Assembly (NCBI RefSeq): GCF_000384475.1
Contig: NZ_ARWB01000001.1
Span: forward strand, 1,530,176-1,594,175
DNA length: 64,000 nucleotides
Origin: Methylopila sp. M107
GTDB lineage: Bacteria; Pseudomonadota; Alphaproteobacteria; Rhizobiales; Methylopilaceae
Direction of reading: 5' to 3'
Of the stretch, positions 48,399 through 58,014 are shown piece after piece; positions within the stretch are counted from its first letter, which is position 1, and each line of letters opens with the position of its first letter. A program made the position numbers and the translations under genes. A model generated the notes under the pieces. It worked only from the letters and a program-made list of their open reading frames with translations, was not told the origin of the DNA and did not search any database.

Positions 48399-49044
48399 GA
48401 TAGGTCTCCCAGAGGTCGGCGAAGATCTCCTGTCCCGGATCGGCGGCGGCGCCGAAGACGTCGGCGCCTGCGAAGCGGACCGAATAGAGAAAGGTCGGCG
48501 CCTCGCCCTGAAAATGCGCGGAAGAATCCGGCAGCACGTGCCGTCCGCGCACGGCGTCGACGACGCCCGGCCGGCCGCGGAGATAATCCGGCAGGCGCCT
48601 ATGCCCTGCGGCGATTTCGAGCCGCGTGACGACGCGGTCGCCGGGCGCATGGCGGGCGACCTCCGCGCCGGGACGCTCCGCCGGCCAGCCTTTCGCGAGC
48701 GCGAGGCCGACATCCGCGGCGCGCAGCATGCGGGCGACGGGCGCGGGCGGGGCCGATAGCGAGCCGGCTTCAAGTTCTGCGACGGTCGCAAGGCCGCGCT
48801 CGACGAGCAGAGTCTCGAGGCCATGCAGCCAGATCTCGTAATAGCTCGACGCAAGATACTTAGCCGGCGTCATGCGCTCCCGGGCGTGCCGGAAGGCGTC
48901 GATCGTCCAGGCGCCGGTCGCGCCCATCGCGACGTTGAGCGCCAGCACGCGCCGCTCCCAGTCGGCGTGGAAGACGGGCTCGTCGGCTTCGGGTTCGACT
49001 GGTCCGAAACCGCCGCGGCCGCCAAGGTCCTGCGCGCCGTTCAT
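48385..49044 (-). CDS. nthB: nitrile hydratase, beta subunit
   Basis: 219 residues from the ATG at 49044, which overlaps the alpha-subunit stop (ATGA). [19 protein letters not shown] is the family N-terminus. Later come [41 protein letters not shown] (two parts), and a C-terminal SH3-like part with [16 protein letters not shown] and FADLWETYL. It pairs with the alpha subunit to hydrate nitriles to amides. Confidence 0.95.
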   Translation of the reverse strand: MNGAQDLGGRGGFGPVEPEADEPVFHADWERRVLALNVAMGATGAWTIDAFRHARERMTPAKYLASSYYEIWLHGLETLLVERGLATVAELEAGSLSAPPAPVARMLRAADVGLALAKGWPAERPGAEVARHAPGDRVVTRLEIAAGHRRLPDYLRGRPGVVDAVRGRHVLPDSSAHFQGEAPTFLYSVRFAGADVFGAAADPGQEIFADLWETYLAPA

Positions 49045-49649
49045 GGCGAGGGGACAAGCGGCAGCCCCGCCCCGATCATGCTGTCGCGGGTGACGAGGTC
49101 GGCGAGCGCGTCTTCGGTTAGGGCTTCGGCGCCCTCGGGCCGCATCGGCACGACGAGGTAGCGCAGCTCGGCGGTCGAATCCCAGACGCGGATTTTCGTT
49201 TCGGCCGTCAGCTCGACGCCGAACTCCTTCAGCACTGCGCGGGGTTCGGAGACCGCACGAGCGCGGTAGGGCGGCGACTTGTACCAGACCGGGGGCAGAC
49301 CCAGCACCGGCCACGGATAGCAGCTGCACAGGGTGCAGACGACGAGGTTATGGATGTCGGGCGTGTTCTCGAGCGCGACCAGATGCTCGCCGCCCCGGCC
49401 GCCGAAGCCGAGCTCCGCCACGGCCGCAGTGGCGTCCGCGAACAGCCGCGCGCGGAACGCGGCGTCGCTCCAGGCGCGGGCGACGACGCGGGCGCCGTTG
49501 CGCGGCCCGATCTTCCGCTCGTAGGTCTCGACGATGGCGTCGAGCGCCGCCGGGTCGACATAGCCCTTCTCGACCAGCAGGCTTTCGAGCGCCTTCACCC
49601 GGAGCGCGACGGGCGACAGCTCCGAGCCGTGATCGTGATCGTGCGCCAT
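49041..49649 (-). CDS. nthA: nitrile hydratase, alpha subunit (cobalt type)
   Basis: 202 residues. The metal claw is [14 protein letters not shown] (Cys105, Cys108, Ser109, Cys110). Thr106 and Tyr111 mark the cobalt form rather than iron (Ser and Thr there). [17 protein letters not shown] and [15 protein letters not shown] are family blocks. The N-terminus [10 protein letters not shown] is His/Asp-rich, perhaps a metal-collecting tail. First gene of the leftward operon alpha, beta, activator. No amidase or cobalt transporter is next to it. Confidence 0.96.
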   Translation of the reverse strand: MAHDHDHGSELSPVALRVKALESLLVEKGYVDPAALDAIVETYERKIGPRNGARVVARAWSDAAFRARLFADATAAVAELGFGGRGGEHLVALENTPDIHNLVVCTLCSCYPWPVLGLPPVWYKSPPYRARAVSEPRAVLKEFGVELTAETKIRVWDSTAELRYLVVPMRPEGAEALTEDALADLVTRDSMIGAGLPLVPSP

Positions 49650-49761
49650 GGCCGGCAGTCTAGATTGGGACCGGCCGTGGTGAAACCGCCATGTCGTGCT
49701 GGCCGATGCGGAGCGGAAGGCCAGAACCCGGAGACGCCCAACGCCGCCGCATCCGGAGCTT

Positions 49762-49992
49762 CTTCACCTCTCCCCGGTGGGGAGAGAGCCTCCCCCGGAC
49801 TTGATCCGGGGTCGCGAGGCGAAGCCGAAGCGGGTGAGAGCGATCGGGGCTTTCCGGAGAGGGCGACGCCCCCTCACCCGGCGCTTGCGCGCCGACCTCT
49901 CCCCCGCTGGGGAGAGGTGAAGAAGCGGCGCCGCCCTTAACCTCTCCCCGGCGGGGAGAGGTCGGATGACTGAAAGTCATCCGGGTGAGGGG
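49762..49992. repeat. composite palindromic repeats, CTCTCCCC family
   Basis: Two units. The first opens CTTCACCTCTCCCC and closes GGGGAGAGGTGAAG (to about 49923) and carries an embedded CCCCCGGACTTGATCCGGGG (about 49794-49811). The second is CCTCTCCCCGGCGGGGAGAGG (about 49940-49960), followed by GACTGAAAGTC and a GGGTGAGGGGG tail. It fills the gap between the nitrile hydratase and helicase genes. Confidence 0.82.
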
Positions 49993-50054
49993 GACTCGCG
50001 GACTCAAATCAAAGCGATCCGCGCCTGCGTAAACGACGAACCGGGCGCTGGTGG

Positions 50055-50123
50055 GCTTGATCCGGGCATTCATATCTGTTGCGCAAAGGCGATGGATTGC
50101 CGGATCAAGTCCGGCAATGACGG
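50055..50123. repeat. intergenic palindromic repeat, GTCATGCCCG family (variant)
   Basis: Left arm GCTTGATCCGGGCATTCAT, right arm GATGGATTGCCGGATCAAGT followed by CAATGACGG. Same variant as 47991-48069, but lacking the left-most GTCATGCC. It ends about 30 bp after the helicase stop, so may act as its terminator. Confidence 0.8.
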
Positions 50124-50153
50124 TCGGGTCGGCTATCCGATGCCTCCCACAGC

Positions 50154-52187
50154 CTACTTCTTCTTCGAACCCGCCGCGGCGTGCTTGGCCGCCTTCACGG
50201 CCGGCCGGAAGCCGGACGCGCGGTGCGCGGGCTTCGCGCGGAACGGCTTGCCATGGGCCGGCGCGCCGGCGGCTTCGCCCGCGGGAGCCCGGCCCGGACG
50301 CGCGCCCCACGGCTTCGCCGTATGCGGCTTGGAGTGGACCGGGCGGTCGGCGCGGTGCTTGGCGAAGGCCGGCGCCGCGTCGGCGCGCTCGGGCATGGGA
50401 CGCTCGGCATTGGGACGCTCGACATTTCCCCGGTCCCGCTTGGGATAGCCGGATTTCACGCGCTCCGGCTTGTTGAATTCGGGTTTGGGATGCGGCGACC
50501 AGGCGCGCTCCGCCGTGCGCGTCTCGGGCGCCGGCGCCGAGGCGTCGGGGCCGTCGGCGCGGGTGATCGAGACGTCGCCCTTCTCGGAACCGAGCGCCGT
50601 GGCCTCGAAGCGCTCCGCGGCGTCCGCCGCGATCGAGACCTTGGTCTCGCGGTCGAAGATGCGGATCGCGCCGATCTCGTTGCGCGTCACGCCGCCGCGG
50701 CGGCAGAGCATCGGCAGCAGCCATTTCGGGTCGGCGTTCTGCTTGCGGCCGATCGCGAGGCGGAACCACACGCTGTCGCCGAAATCGGCGCGGCGGCGCG
50801 GTTCGCGCGGCTCGAACGGCGCGGCGACGCCGCCCTGCCCGACGGCGGGAGCGCGGCGCTCGCGCGGCGCGGCCCACTCGCCGGGATCCTGGACATATTC
50901 GGGCTCGGGCAGGCGCGCGCGGTGGAGCCGCAGCAGCGCGACCGCGACGGCGTCGGCGCCCATCCGCTCGACCAACGCGCGGGCGTGCTCCAACTCGCCC
51001 TCGCCTGCCGGCGCGGAGATCGCCGGGTCCTCGTGCAGGCGCTGTTCGTCGAGTTCGCGGATGTCCTGAGCCGAAGGCGGGCCGCTCCAGACCGGATTCG
51101 CGCCGATGTCGGAGAGCAGCAGCTCGGCCTTGCGCTTGCGCGAGGCCGGCGCGAGCAGGACGCTGACGCCCTTGCGGCCCGCGCGGCCGGTGCGTCCGCT
51201 GCGATGCTGGAACACTTCCGCGTCGTGCGGCAGGTCGGCGTGGATGACGAGCTCGACATTGGAGAGGTCGATGCCGCGCGCGGCGACGTCGGTCGCGACG
51301 CAGACACGCGCGCGCCCCTCGCGGATCTCTTCCAGCGCGCGATTGCGCTCGGCCTGGCCGAGTTCGCCGGAGAGCAGCACGGCCGAAAAACCGCGTTTGG
51401 CGAGCGTCTGGTGCAGGCGGCGCACCGCCTCGCGGGTCGAGCAGAACACGATCGCTGCCGCCGCGTCCTGCTGGCGCAGCACGTTGACCACGACGGCGTC
51501 GGTCTGGCGCGGCATGACGCGGATGGCGCGATGCTCGATGTCGGCATGGCCGCGCGTGTCGCTCACCGTCTCGATGCGGTGCGCGTCGCGCTGGAACCTG
51601 CGGGCGATCGAGACGATCGCGTCGGGCAGCGTCGCGGAGAAAAGCAGGGTGCGGCGCTCGGCCGGCATGGCCTCGAGGATGAACTCCAGCTCCTCGCGGA
51701 AGCCGAGGTCGAGCATCTCGTCGGCCTCGTCGAGCACGACGACCTTGAGCTGGGAGAGATCGAGCGCGCGGCGGTCGATGTGGTCGCGCAGGCGCCCCGG
51801 CGTGCCGACCACGATATGGGCTCCGCCTTCGAGCCGGCGGCGCTCGGCGCGCGGGTCCATGCCGCCGACGCAGGAGACGATGCGCCCGCCCACGCCCTCG
51901 AACAGCCAGGTCAGCTCGCGCTCGACCTGCATGGCGAGCTCGCGCGTCGGCGCGACGACGAGCGCGAGCGGCTCGGCCGCGCGCTCCAGCCGTTCGGCGT
52001 CGGCTAGCAGCGTGTCGCCGATGGCGAGGCCGTAGGCGACGGTCTTGCCCGACCCGGTCTGGGCCGAGACGAGCAGGTCGCGCGCGACGTCGGCCGAGGC
52101 GACCTCGGTCTGGACGGCGGTGAGGTCTTCGAAGCCGCGCGCGACGAGCGCGCGCATCAGGGGCGACGTTTCAGTGGCGAGGAGCAC
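50154..52187 (-). CDS. DEAD-box RNA helicase with DbpA-like C-terminal domain
   Basis: 677 residues from a GTG at 52187; a TTG 63 bp upstream is an alternative with no better SD. The helicase core has SAQTGSGKT (42-49 region), APTRELAMQ, VVGTPGRLRD and DEAD (153-156), then SATLPDA and HRSGRTGRAGRKG. After an Arg-rich linker comes a DbpA-type RNA-binding module (VWFRLAIGRKQNADPKWLLPM). The last 140 residues are basic and Pro/Ala/Lys rich and probably disordered. It likely remodels rRNA or mRNA, as DbpA/DeaD do. Confidence 0.92.
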   Translation of the reverse strand: MLLATETSPLMRALVARGFEDLTAVQTEVASADVARDLLVSAQTGSGKTVAYGLAIGDTLLADAERLERAAEPLALVVAPTRELAMQVERELTWLFEGVGGRIVSCVGGMDPRAERRRLEGGAHIVVGTPGRLRDHIDRRALDLSQLKVVVLDEADEMLDLGFREELEFILEAMPAERRTLLFSATLPDAIVSIARRFQRDAHRIETVSDTRGHADIEHRAIRVMPRQTDAVVVNVLRQQDAAAAIVFCSTREAVRRLHQTLAKRGFSAVLLSGELGQAERNRALEEIREGRARVCVATDVAARGIDLSNVELVIHADLPHDAEVFQHRSGRTGRAGRKGVSVLLAPASRKRKAELLLSDIGANPVWSGPPSAQDIRELDEQRLHEDPAISAPAGEGELEHARALVERMGADAVAVALLRLHRARLPEPEYVQDPGEWAAPRERRAPAVGQGGVAAPFEPREPRRRADFGDSVWFRLAIGRKQNADPKWLLPMLCRRGGVTRNEIGAIRIFDRETKVSIAADAAERFEATALGSEKGDVSITRADGPDASAPAPETRTAERAWSPHPKPEFNKPERVKSGYPKRDRGNVERPNAERPMPERADAAPAFAKHRADRPVHSKPHTAKPWGARPGRAPAGEAAGAPAHGKPFRAKPAHRASGFRPAVKAAKHAAAGSKKK

Positions 52188-52357
52188 GGACGGACTGCTT
52201 TCGATGGCGCGAATGAAGAGAGCCGGCGCCCTTACGCGCCCGCGGGACAAACTTGGTCCGGCTCTAGATTGGCGCGTGCATAGCTCAAATCGCGGCGATC
52301 CGCCATGGGCGGGCCGCGCGGGGCTGGGATGCTCCGCGCGACGCTGACGGAACTGCG

Positions 52358-52473
52358 TGCCGTCATTCAGCCCGAAGGGCCGGTATCCAGAAACACATGC
52401 GTATCCGCTAAAGCCCGAAACCTCCGTGCGTCTGGATTCCGGCCTCCGCTTCGCTGCAGCCGGAATGACGGCA
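52358..52473. repeat. intergenic palindromic repeat, GTCATTC variant
   Basis: Left TGCCGTCATTCAGCC, right GGAATGACGGCA; inner arms include CCGGTATCCAGA and TCTGGATTCCGG. Related to the GTCATGCCCG family but with diverged inner parts. It lies between the helicase and the reductase genes. Confidence 0.78.
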
Positions 52474-52502
52474 CGTTGGTCCGGGCCGACAAGGCGCTCC
52501 CC

Positions 52503-53201
52503 TCACCCGCGCATCGTCACGCCGTAGCGCAGCCAGACGACGCCGTCACGGACGTCGCAGGCGCGCAGGTCGAGCGTCAGCAGGTTCGCCAGTCCCCCCT
52601 CGCCCGCCTCGAAGATCGCGCGTTCGCCCGTGACGCCGTTGATCGACGGCCAAATCAGCACCACGACCTCGTCGACCAGGCCGGCCTTCAGGAAGGCCCC
52701 ATTGACGCCGCCTCCGCCTTCGAGCAGCAGGCGCTTCAGTCCGAGTTCGGCGCCGAGCAGCGCGGTCGCGGCCGTGAGGTCGACCCGCGGATCGTCCGAC
52801 ACGATGTAGGAGACGCCGTCGGCGACGAGCTCCGCGAGATGGCTGTCGGGAACGTCGCGGCCCAACAGCACGACCACATGGTCGCCGCCGATGTCGGGCT
52901 TGTCGAAATGCAGTTTTCCGGAGGGGTCGAGGATGATCCCATAGCCGCCGGCGTCGCGCCTCGCGAAATGATGCGGATGCGGCGGCGGGTCGAACTCGGC
53001 GGGTGGATGGGGCTTCGCCTTCGACATCTCCGCGCCGGTCACCCGGCCGATGATCCAGCCGTCCCCGCCGATCTCGTCATGCGCCGCCTCGAACGCCTCT
53101 CCGCGCGCCTTGATCTCGGCTTCGGCGCCCTCGCCCGATCGGCCGGACCCCAGCCGCCCGTCGATCGAGGAGAGCATCAGGCATGTAATCTGCGGGGACA
53201 T
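52503..53201 (-). CDS. RibD C-terminal-type reductase (dihydrofolate-reductase fold)
   Basis: 232 residues from the ATG at 53201, with SD GGAG. It has ITCLMLSSIDGRLG, DGWIIGRVTGAE, the NADPH-binding LLLEGGGGVNGAFLKAGLVDEV (two parts) and VVVLLGRDV. These are signatures of the RibD reductase and DHFR-like fold. Stand-alone proteins of this type reduce unknown pyrimidine-like or pterin-like substrates. No riboflavin genes are adjacent. It is divergent from the HerA-like gene. Confidence 0.87.
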   Translation of the reverse strand: MSPQITCLMLSSIDGRLGSGRSGEGAEAEIKARGEAFEAAHDEIGGDGWIIGRVTGAEMSKAKPHPPAEFDPPPHPHHFARRDAGGYGIILDPSGKLHFDKPDIGGDHVVVLLGRDVPDSHLAELVADGVSYIVSDDPRVDLTAATALLGAELGLKRLLLEGGGGVNGAFLKAGLVDEVVVLIWPSINGVTGERAIFEAGEGGLANLLTLDLRACDVRDGVVWLRYGVTMRG

Positions 53202-53430
53202 GGACCAACTCCGTTCACGAGGCTTTCGACGCGTCCGAGGGAAGGTCCGCACGCAAGGCGGCCCCTCGTCGCTGTCGGATCGCGCGCTCAGATAGGGGCT
53301 GCCGCGGCGTGGTCCACCACTGAGGCGCCATCCACAAAGCCCGTGTTCGCTGGGGAAAAGCCGCCGCGCGGCGTGGCGGGGGGCGGCGCGATCCGTCACG
53401 GTGCCGCCCAGCGGGACGTTTCAGGCCGAT

Positions 53431-54903
53431 ATGACCATCCAGATCGACATCGGCGCCAAGTCCGCCGGACAACGCGCGACGTTCGACCTCGAGGAGCTGC
53501 TGGCGACGCGCCTGCTGGTGCAGGGCAATTCGGGCTCCGGCAAGTCGCATCTGCTGCGCCGGCTGCTGGAGCAGAGCGCCCCCTGGGTCCAGCAATGCGT
53601 GATCGATCCGGAGGGCGACTTCGTCACGCTGGCGGACGCCTTCGGCCATGTCGTGATCGACGCGGCCGCCTGCGAGCGCGACCTGCTCGCGATCGCGGAC
53701 CGGGTGCGGCGGCACCGGGTGTCGGTCGTGTTCAACCTCGAGGGGCTCGAGGTCGACAAGCAGATGCGCGCCGCGGCGCTATTCCTGAACGGGCTGTTCG
53801 AGGCCGAGCGCGACGTCTGGCACCCGATGCTCGTGGTGGTCGACGAGGCGCAGCTGTTCGCGCCCGCCGCCGCGACCGACGCCGACGAGGAGAGCCGCCG
53901 CCAGTCGCTCGGCGCGATGACCAACCTGATGTGCCGCGGCCGCAAGCGCGGGCTCGCGGGCGTCATCGCCACCCAGCGGCTCGCGAAGCTCGCCAAGAAC
54001 GTGGCGGCGGAGGCCTCGAACTTCCTGATGGGCCGCACCTTCCTCGACATCGACATGGCGCGCGCCGCGGACCTCCTCGGCATGGAGCGCCGCCAGGCCG
54101 AGACCTTCCGCAACCTCGACCGCGGCGCCTTCGTGTCGCTCGGCCCGGCGATCGGCCGGAAGCCCGAGCAGGTGAAGATCGGCGCGGTCGCGACCGAGCC
54201 GCGCGGCGGCGGGCCGAAGCTGACGCCGCTGCCGGGCACGGCCGTCGAGGACGCCGCCGGCCTGATCTTCCGCAAGACGATCGACGAGGTTCGGCCCCGC
54301 GCGACAATCGCCGCGCCATCCGCCGAAGAGGTGCTGGCGCGGCTCGAGGCCGCGGCCCCCGAGCCTGCGCCGCCCGCGACCGACCTGTTCGCCGGCGCGG
54401 AGCGCAAGGCCGCGATCGGCGTGGTGATCGACGAGATGATGGCCGAGCCCGACGCCGGCTTCCGCCCGGTGTCGCTGCTCTACCAGGATTTCCTCGTCCG
54501 CTGCCGGATCGCCCGCATCGTCGGCGAGCCGCTCGACCTGCCGGCCTTCCGAAAGGAACTGGCGCTCGCGAAAGCCGGCGTCGGCGAGGGATCGCAGGAG
54601 GCCGGCGAAGGCGGCGCATGGGACCAGGCGACGCTGGTCTCCGCCTCGCTGCCCGAGGACATGCGCGGCGTCTTCCTGCTGGTCGCGAAAGCCGCGCTCG
54701 CCAAGGCCCCCTGCCCGTCCGACGCCGAGATCGCCCGCGCCTATGGCACGCGCTCCAACGGCCGCGCGCGGCGCCTGCTCAGCTACATGGAGGAGCGCGG
54801 CTTCATCCAGACCGCGACGGACCTCCGCGGCGCCCGCATCGTTGAGCTGCCGGACCTCGGCTGGCGCACCGCGCCGGGCCTCGCCGAGCTCGCGAGCGCC
54901 TGA
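53431..54903 (+). CDS. HerA-like ATP-binding protein
   Basis: 490 residues from the ATG at 53431; a GTG 30 bp upstream is possible. Walker A GNSGSGKSH (32-40) and Walker B MLVVVDEAQLF (133-143), then MTNLMCRGRKRGLAGVIATQR, match the HerA/FtsK-like DUF853 group of hexameric DNA-pumping or remodelling ATPases. The C-terminal third has a helical wHTH-like part (APCPSDAEIARAYGTRSNGRARR). Such proteins can work with nucleases in defence or repair, but no nuclease gene is adjacent. Function not known. Confidence 0.87.
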   Translation: MTIQIDIGAKSAGQRATFDLEELLATRLLVQGNSGSGKSHLLRRLLEQSAPWVQQCVIDPEGDFVTLADAFGHVVIDAAACERDLLAIADRVRRHRVSVVFNLEGLEVDKQMRAAALFLNGLFEAERDVWHPMLVVVDEAQLFAPAAATDADEESRRQSLGAMTNLMCRGRKRGLAGVIATQRLAKLAKNVAAEASNFLMGRTFLDIDMARAADLLGMERRQAETFRNLDRGAFVSLGPAIGRKPEQVKIGAVATEPRGGGPKLTPLPGTAVEDAAGLIFRKTIDEVRPRATIAAPSAEEVLARLEAAAPEPAPPATDLFAGAERKAAIGVVIDEMMAEPDAGFRPVSLLYQDFLVRCRIARIVGEPLDLPAFRKELALAKAGVGEGSQEAGEGGAWDQATLVSASLPEDMRGVFLLVAKAALAKAPCPSDAEIARAYGTRSNGRARRLLSYMEERGFIQTATDLRGARIVELPDLGWRTAPGLAELASA

Positions 54904-55007
54904 GCGACAAGATCGATTATCGAAATATTATCGAACGCCGGCGGATATTCCAAAAGTTCAGTTCCTTTTCTGAAAATCACTTCACAAATAAAATCAAGGA
55001 CAAGATC

Positions 55008-55196
55008 TTGCCGGCTCTCGTCGAAGTCAAAAGCCTTGGAGGCACCAACTTTGTCCGCCCCGAGCGCGTCATCGCAATTCAGACCTCGGCGACCGGTTCG
55101 ACCGTGATCGTCATGGAAGGCGGGGCGCAGGTGAACTCCTCGGAGACCACCGCCGTGGTGGCGGCGCGCCTGCGGGCGGCCGAGACCGAGAGCTGA
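55008..55196 (+). CDS. small protein of 62 residues, possibly FlbD-like
   Basis: TTG start with a good SD (AAGGA, 7 nt spacing). VEVKSLGGTNFVRPERVIAI, then STVIVMEGGAQVNSSET, forms a short all-beta pattern. It resembles the start and middle of FlbD-like proteins (L-x-G-x-x-F...I-x-x-I...I-x-x-x-G), but no flagellar genes are nearby. It lies in an AT-richer patch between the HerA-like and PhzF genes. Confidence 0.55.
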   Translation: MPALVEVKSLGGTNFVRPERVIAIQTSATGSTVIVMEGGAQVNSSETTAVVAARLRAAETES

Positions 55197-55284
55197 CTGA
55201 TCATCCTTGATGATGAGCCCGGTTCGCTCGCGGGCTATGCGACGGCTATGGCCGGAATCACTTGCGGCGTGATAGCTCATTGAG

Positions 55285-56184
55285 ATGTCGCGTCTTTACG
55301 TCATCCTCGACGTCTTCACAGATCGCTCGCTCGCCGGAAACCCGCTCGCCGTGGTGCTCGATTCTTCGGGCCTCGACGCGGCGGGCATGCAGGCGATCGC
55401 GCGCCAGTTCAACCTGTCCGAGACGGTCTTCCTGCTGCCGGCCGACGACGACGGCCGCAAGGCGCGGCTGCGCATCTTCATGCCGCACAAGGAGCTGCCC
55501 TTCGCGGGCCACCCCACGGTCGGCACGGCGGTGCTGCTCGGCCTGATGGAGGCGGTCGCAGGAAAGGGCCGGGAACAGGCGTTCGAGATCGAGGAGACGG
55601 TCGGCGTCATCGCGTGCGAGACGAAGGTGAGCGGCAAGCGTTCGGGCCACGCAAGGTTCACGCTGCCCCGCCTGCCGAAGACCGCGGGCGCGGCGCCTTC
55701 CGTCGCGGGCCTTGCGGCGGCGCTCGGGCTCGAGCCTGCGGACATCGGCTTCGACGGGCACCCCGCCTCGCGCTACGAGGCCGGCAACCCGTTCTGCCTC
55801 GCCCCGATCAAGACCCTCGAGGCGCTCGGCCGCGCGAAGATCGATTCGAGCCTGTGGCCGGCGGCCTTCGGCGGCGACATCGGGTGCTTTCTCTACACCC
55901 GCGAGACCGGGGATCCGTCCGTCGCCTTCCGCGCCCGGATGCTGGAGCCCGGCATCGGCGAGGACCCCGCGACCGGATCGGCGGCGGCGGCCTTTGCGGG
56001 CGCCGTCATGGCGTTCGAGCGACCGGAGGACGGCGACCACGTCCTCAGGATCGCGCAGGGCGTCGAGATGGGCCGCCCGAGCGTGATCGAGCTCGGGCTG
56101 ACGGTCGCGGGCGGCGCGCTGGTCTCCGCCACGATCGGCGGCTCCGCCGTGGTCACGGCCGAAGGCGCGCTGTTCCTGAACTGA
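55285..56184 (+). CDS. PhzF family isomerase
   Basis: 299 residues. YVILDVFTDRSLAGNPLAVV, then the catalytic glutamate in LSETVFLLP, FAGHPTVGTAVLL and GEDPATGSAAAAFAG, all standard for PhzF (two pseudo-symmetrical halves of a diaminopimelate-epimerase-like fold). The original member isomerises a phenazine precursor; most homologues have unknown substrates. No phenazine genes are near, so the substrate is unknown. Confidence 0.94.
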   Translation: MSRLYVILDVFTDRSLAGNPLAVVLDSSGLDAAGMQAIARQFNLSETVFLLPADDDGRKARLRIFMPHKELPFAGHPTVGTAVLLGLMEAVAGKGREQAFEIEETVGVIACETKVSGKRSGHARFTLPRLPKTAGAAPSVAGLAAALGLEPADIGFDGHPASRYEAGNPFCLAPIKTLEALGRAKIDSSLWPAAFGGDIGCFLYTRETGDPSVAFRARMLEPGIGEDPATGSAAAAFAGAVMAFERPEDGDHVLRIAQGVEMGRPSVIELGLTVAGGALVSATIGGSAVVTAEGALFLN

Positions 56185-56309
56185 CCCGGAAATCGCCTGT
56201 CGAACCGAGTGGCGCCGCGATCGTGTCCGCGCCGCCCTGCGGCGGATTCGATTGTGACAGACTTATGTAGCAAGACGGCCGGGGCTCGCTCGCCCGCCCC
56301 TTTTGCGCC

Positions 56310-57872
56310 TTGGCGCCCAGCCTGGATGCCGCCTTGGCCGACCCGACCGAAACCGAACTCAAGCTCGACTGCAGCCTCGCCGATCTGGAGCGCCTGAAGA
56401 GCCATCCCCTGCTCGCGGCGGCGAAGCGGCGGCCGGCCGTCAACATGCGCTCGGTCTATTTCGACGCCGAGGACCGGCGGCTGCGCGACGCCGGGATGAC
56501 GCTGCGGGTGCGGACCGCGAGGCGCCGCCACCTGCAGACCGTCAAGGCCGAGGGCGACGGGATGCTGGAGCGTCCCGAGTGGGAGCGCCGCGTCGCGACC
56601 GACCAGCCCGACCTGACGGCGATCGAGGCGACGCCCGCCGCCGCTTTGCTCGCCGACGGCGCGCCGCTCGTGCCGGTCTTCGCCACGGAAATTCGCCGTC
56701 GGACCTTTCTCGTCCAGCACGGCCAGTCCGAGATCGAAGCGGCGCTCGACGACGGCAGGATCGTCGCCGGCGCGGACGGACGCGTCTCGCCGATCGCCGA
56801 ACTCGAGCTGGAGCTGAAGTCCGGGACGGCCGCGGACCTCTTCACGCTCGCCGCCGCGCTTTCGGAAAGCGTCGAGCTCAGGCTCGGCGTGCGCAGCAAG
56901 TCGGAGCGCGGCTTCCGCCTGGCCGACGACCTGTCGCGGGCACCGGAGCACGCCGGCAAGCTCATACTCAGGGCGGACATGTCGACCGCCGAGGCGTTCC
57001 GCGCTGTCGCGCATGGCTGCATCCGCCAGATCCGGCTGAACGAGGAGATCCTGCTTGAGCGGCCGGAGGTCGAGGCGCTCCACCAGATGCGCGTCGGCGT
57101 GCGCCGGTTCCGGTCGGCGATCTCGCTGTTCGGCAAGCTCGTCCGCGACGCCGAATGCGAACGCCTGATCCTGGAGCTGAAGCGGCTGTCGCAGCCCTTT
57201 GGTCGCGGCCGCAATCTCGACGTCTTCCTCGCCGAGACGCTGCCGCAGGAGCGCGAACGCCGCCCCGACGAGGCCGGCATGCTCAACCTCGAAAAGCAGT
57301 TCGAGGTCGACCGCGCCGAGGCCCATGACGCCATCGCGCTGGCGCTGCGGTCGGCCGAATGGCGGAACGTCACGCTCGCACTGCTCGCCTGGGTCAACGC
57401 CGGCCCCTGGCTCGCGCCGGAGGACGCCGCGACGGCGGCCGCGCTCTCGGGCCCGGCGTCCGACTTCGCGGCGGCCACGCTCGATCGCCGGCGAAAGCAG
57501 CTCAAGAAGCGCGGCCGCGACTTCAAATCCTTGAGCGTCGAGGAACGCCACGAGGTGCGGATCGTCGCCAAGAAGCTGCGCTACGGCGCGCAGTTCTTCG
57601 CGAGCCTCTATGCCGGCGAGAAGCAGGCGGAGCGCCACAAGGCCTTCGTCAAGGCGCTGAAGCGTCTGCAGGGCAAGCTTGGCGCGCTCAACGACATCGC
57701 GACCGCGCGGGAACTCGTCTCGTACGCCGCGGCGCACCGGCTGAAGGGCGCGTCGAGCGTGTTCGCGGCAGGGCTTACGATCGGCGACATGGAGGCGAAC
57801 GCCCCGAAATTGCTGCGCGAGTCGGCGGAAGCCTATGAGGCGCTGATCAAGCAGCGGCCGTTCTGGCGCTGA
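56310..57872 (+). CDS. CYTH and CHAD domain protein
   Basis: 520 residues from a TTG; an in-frame TTG 24 bp later is also possible. The N-terminal CYTH domain (about 10-210) carries the ETELKL-type motif, RSVYFDAEDRRLRDAGMTLRVR (two parts) and acidic pairs for triphosphate and metal. The C-terminal CHAD domain (about 230-515) is helical and His-rich, with HQMRVGVRRFRSAISLF and VAKKLRYGAQFF, and binds polyphosphate. The pair is linked to inorganic polyphosphate or triphosphate hydrolysis. Confidence 0.93.
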   Translation: MAPSLDAALADPTETELKLDCSLADLERLKSHPLLAAAKRRPAVNMRSVYFDAEDRRLRDAGMTLRVRTARRRHLQTVKAEGDGMLERPEWERRVATDQPDLTAIEATPAAALLADGAPLVPVFATEIRRRTFLVQHGQSEIEAALDDGRIVAGADGRVSPIAELELELKSGTAADLFTLAAALSESVELRLGVRSKSERGFRLADDLSRAPEHAGKLILRADMSTAEAFRAVAHGCIRQIRLNEEILLERPEVEALHQMRVGVRRFRSAISLFGKLVRDAECERLILELKRLSQPFGRGRNLDVFLAETLPQERERRPDEAGMLNLEKQFEVDRAEAHDAIALALRSAEWRNVTLALLAWVNAGPWLAPEDAATAAALSGPASDFAAATLDRRRKQLKKRGRDFKSLSVEERHEVRIVAKKLRYGAQFFASLYAGEKQAERHKAFVKALKRLQGKLGALNDIATARELVSYAAAHRLKGASSVFAAGLTIGDMEANAPKLLRESAEAYEALIKQRPFWR

Positions 57873-58014
57873 CGGACATTCTTTTCGGCTGGCGCGTAAT
57901 CGCCGTCGTTTCCGGCTCCGCCAGGCATGCCGGCGGAAGCGTCGCGGCATTGCCTCCAGACGTCACGCCGGTGAGGTCGGGCCCTGCGATGACGCGACGG
58001 CCCGCGCGGCCGCC

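Noticed and set aside
55893-57950. 685-codon frame opposite PhzF and CYTH-CHAD genes
   Set aside because: Spans two certain genes on the other strand; no family features.
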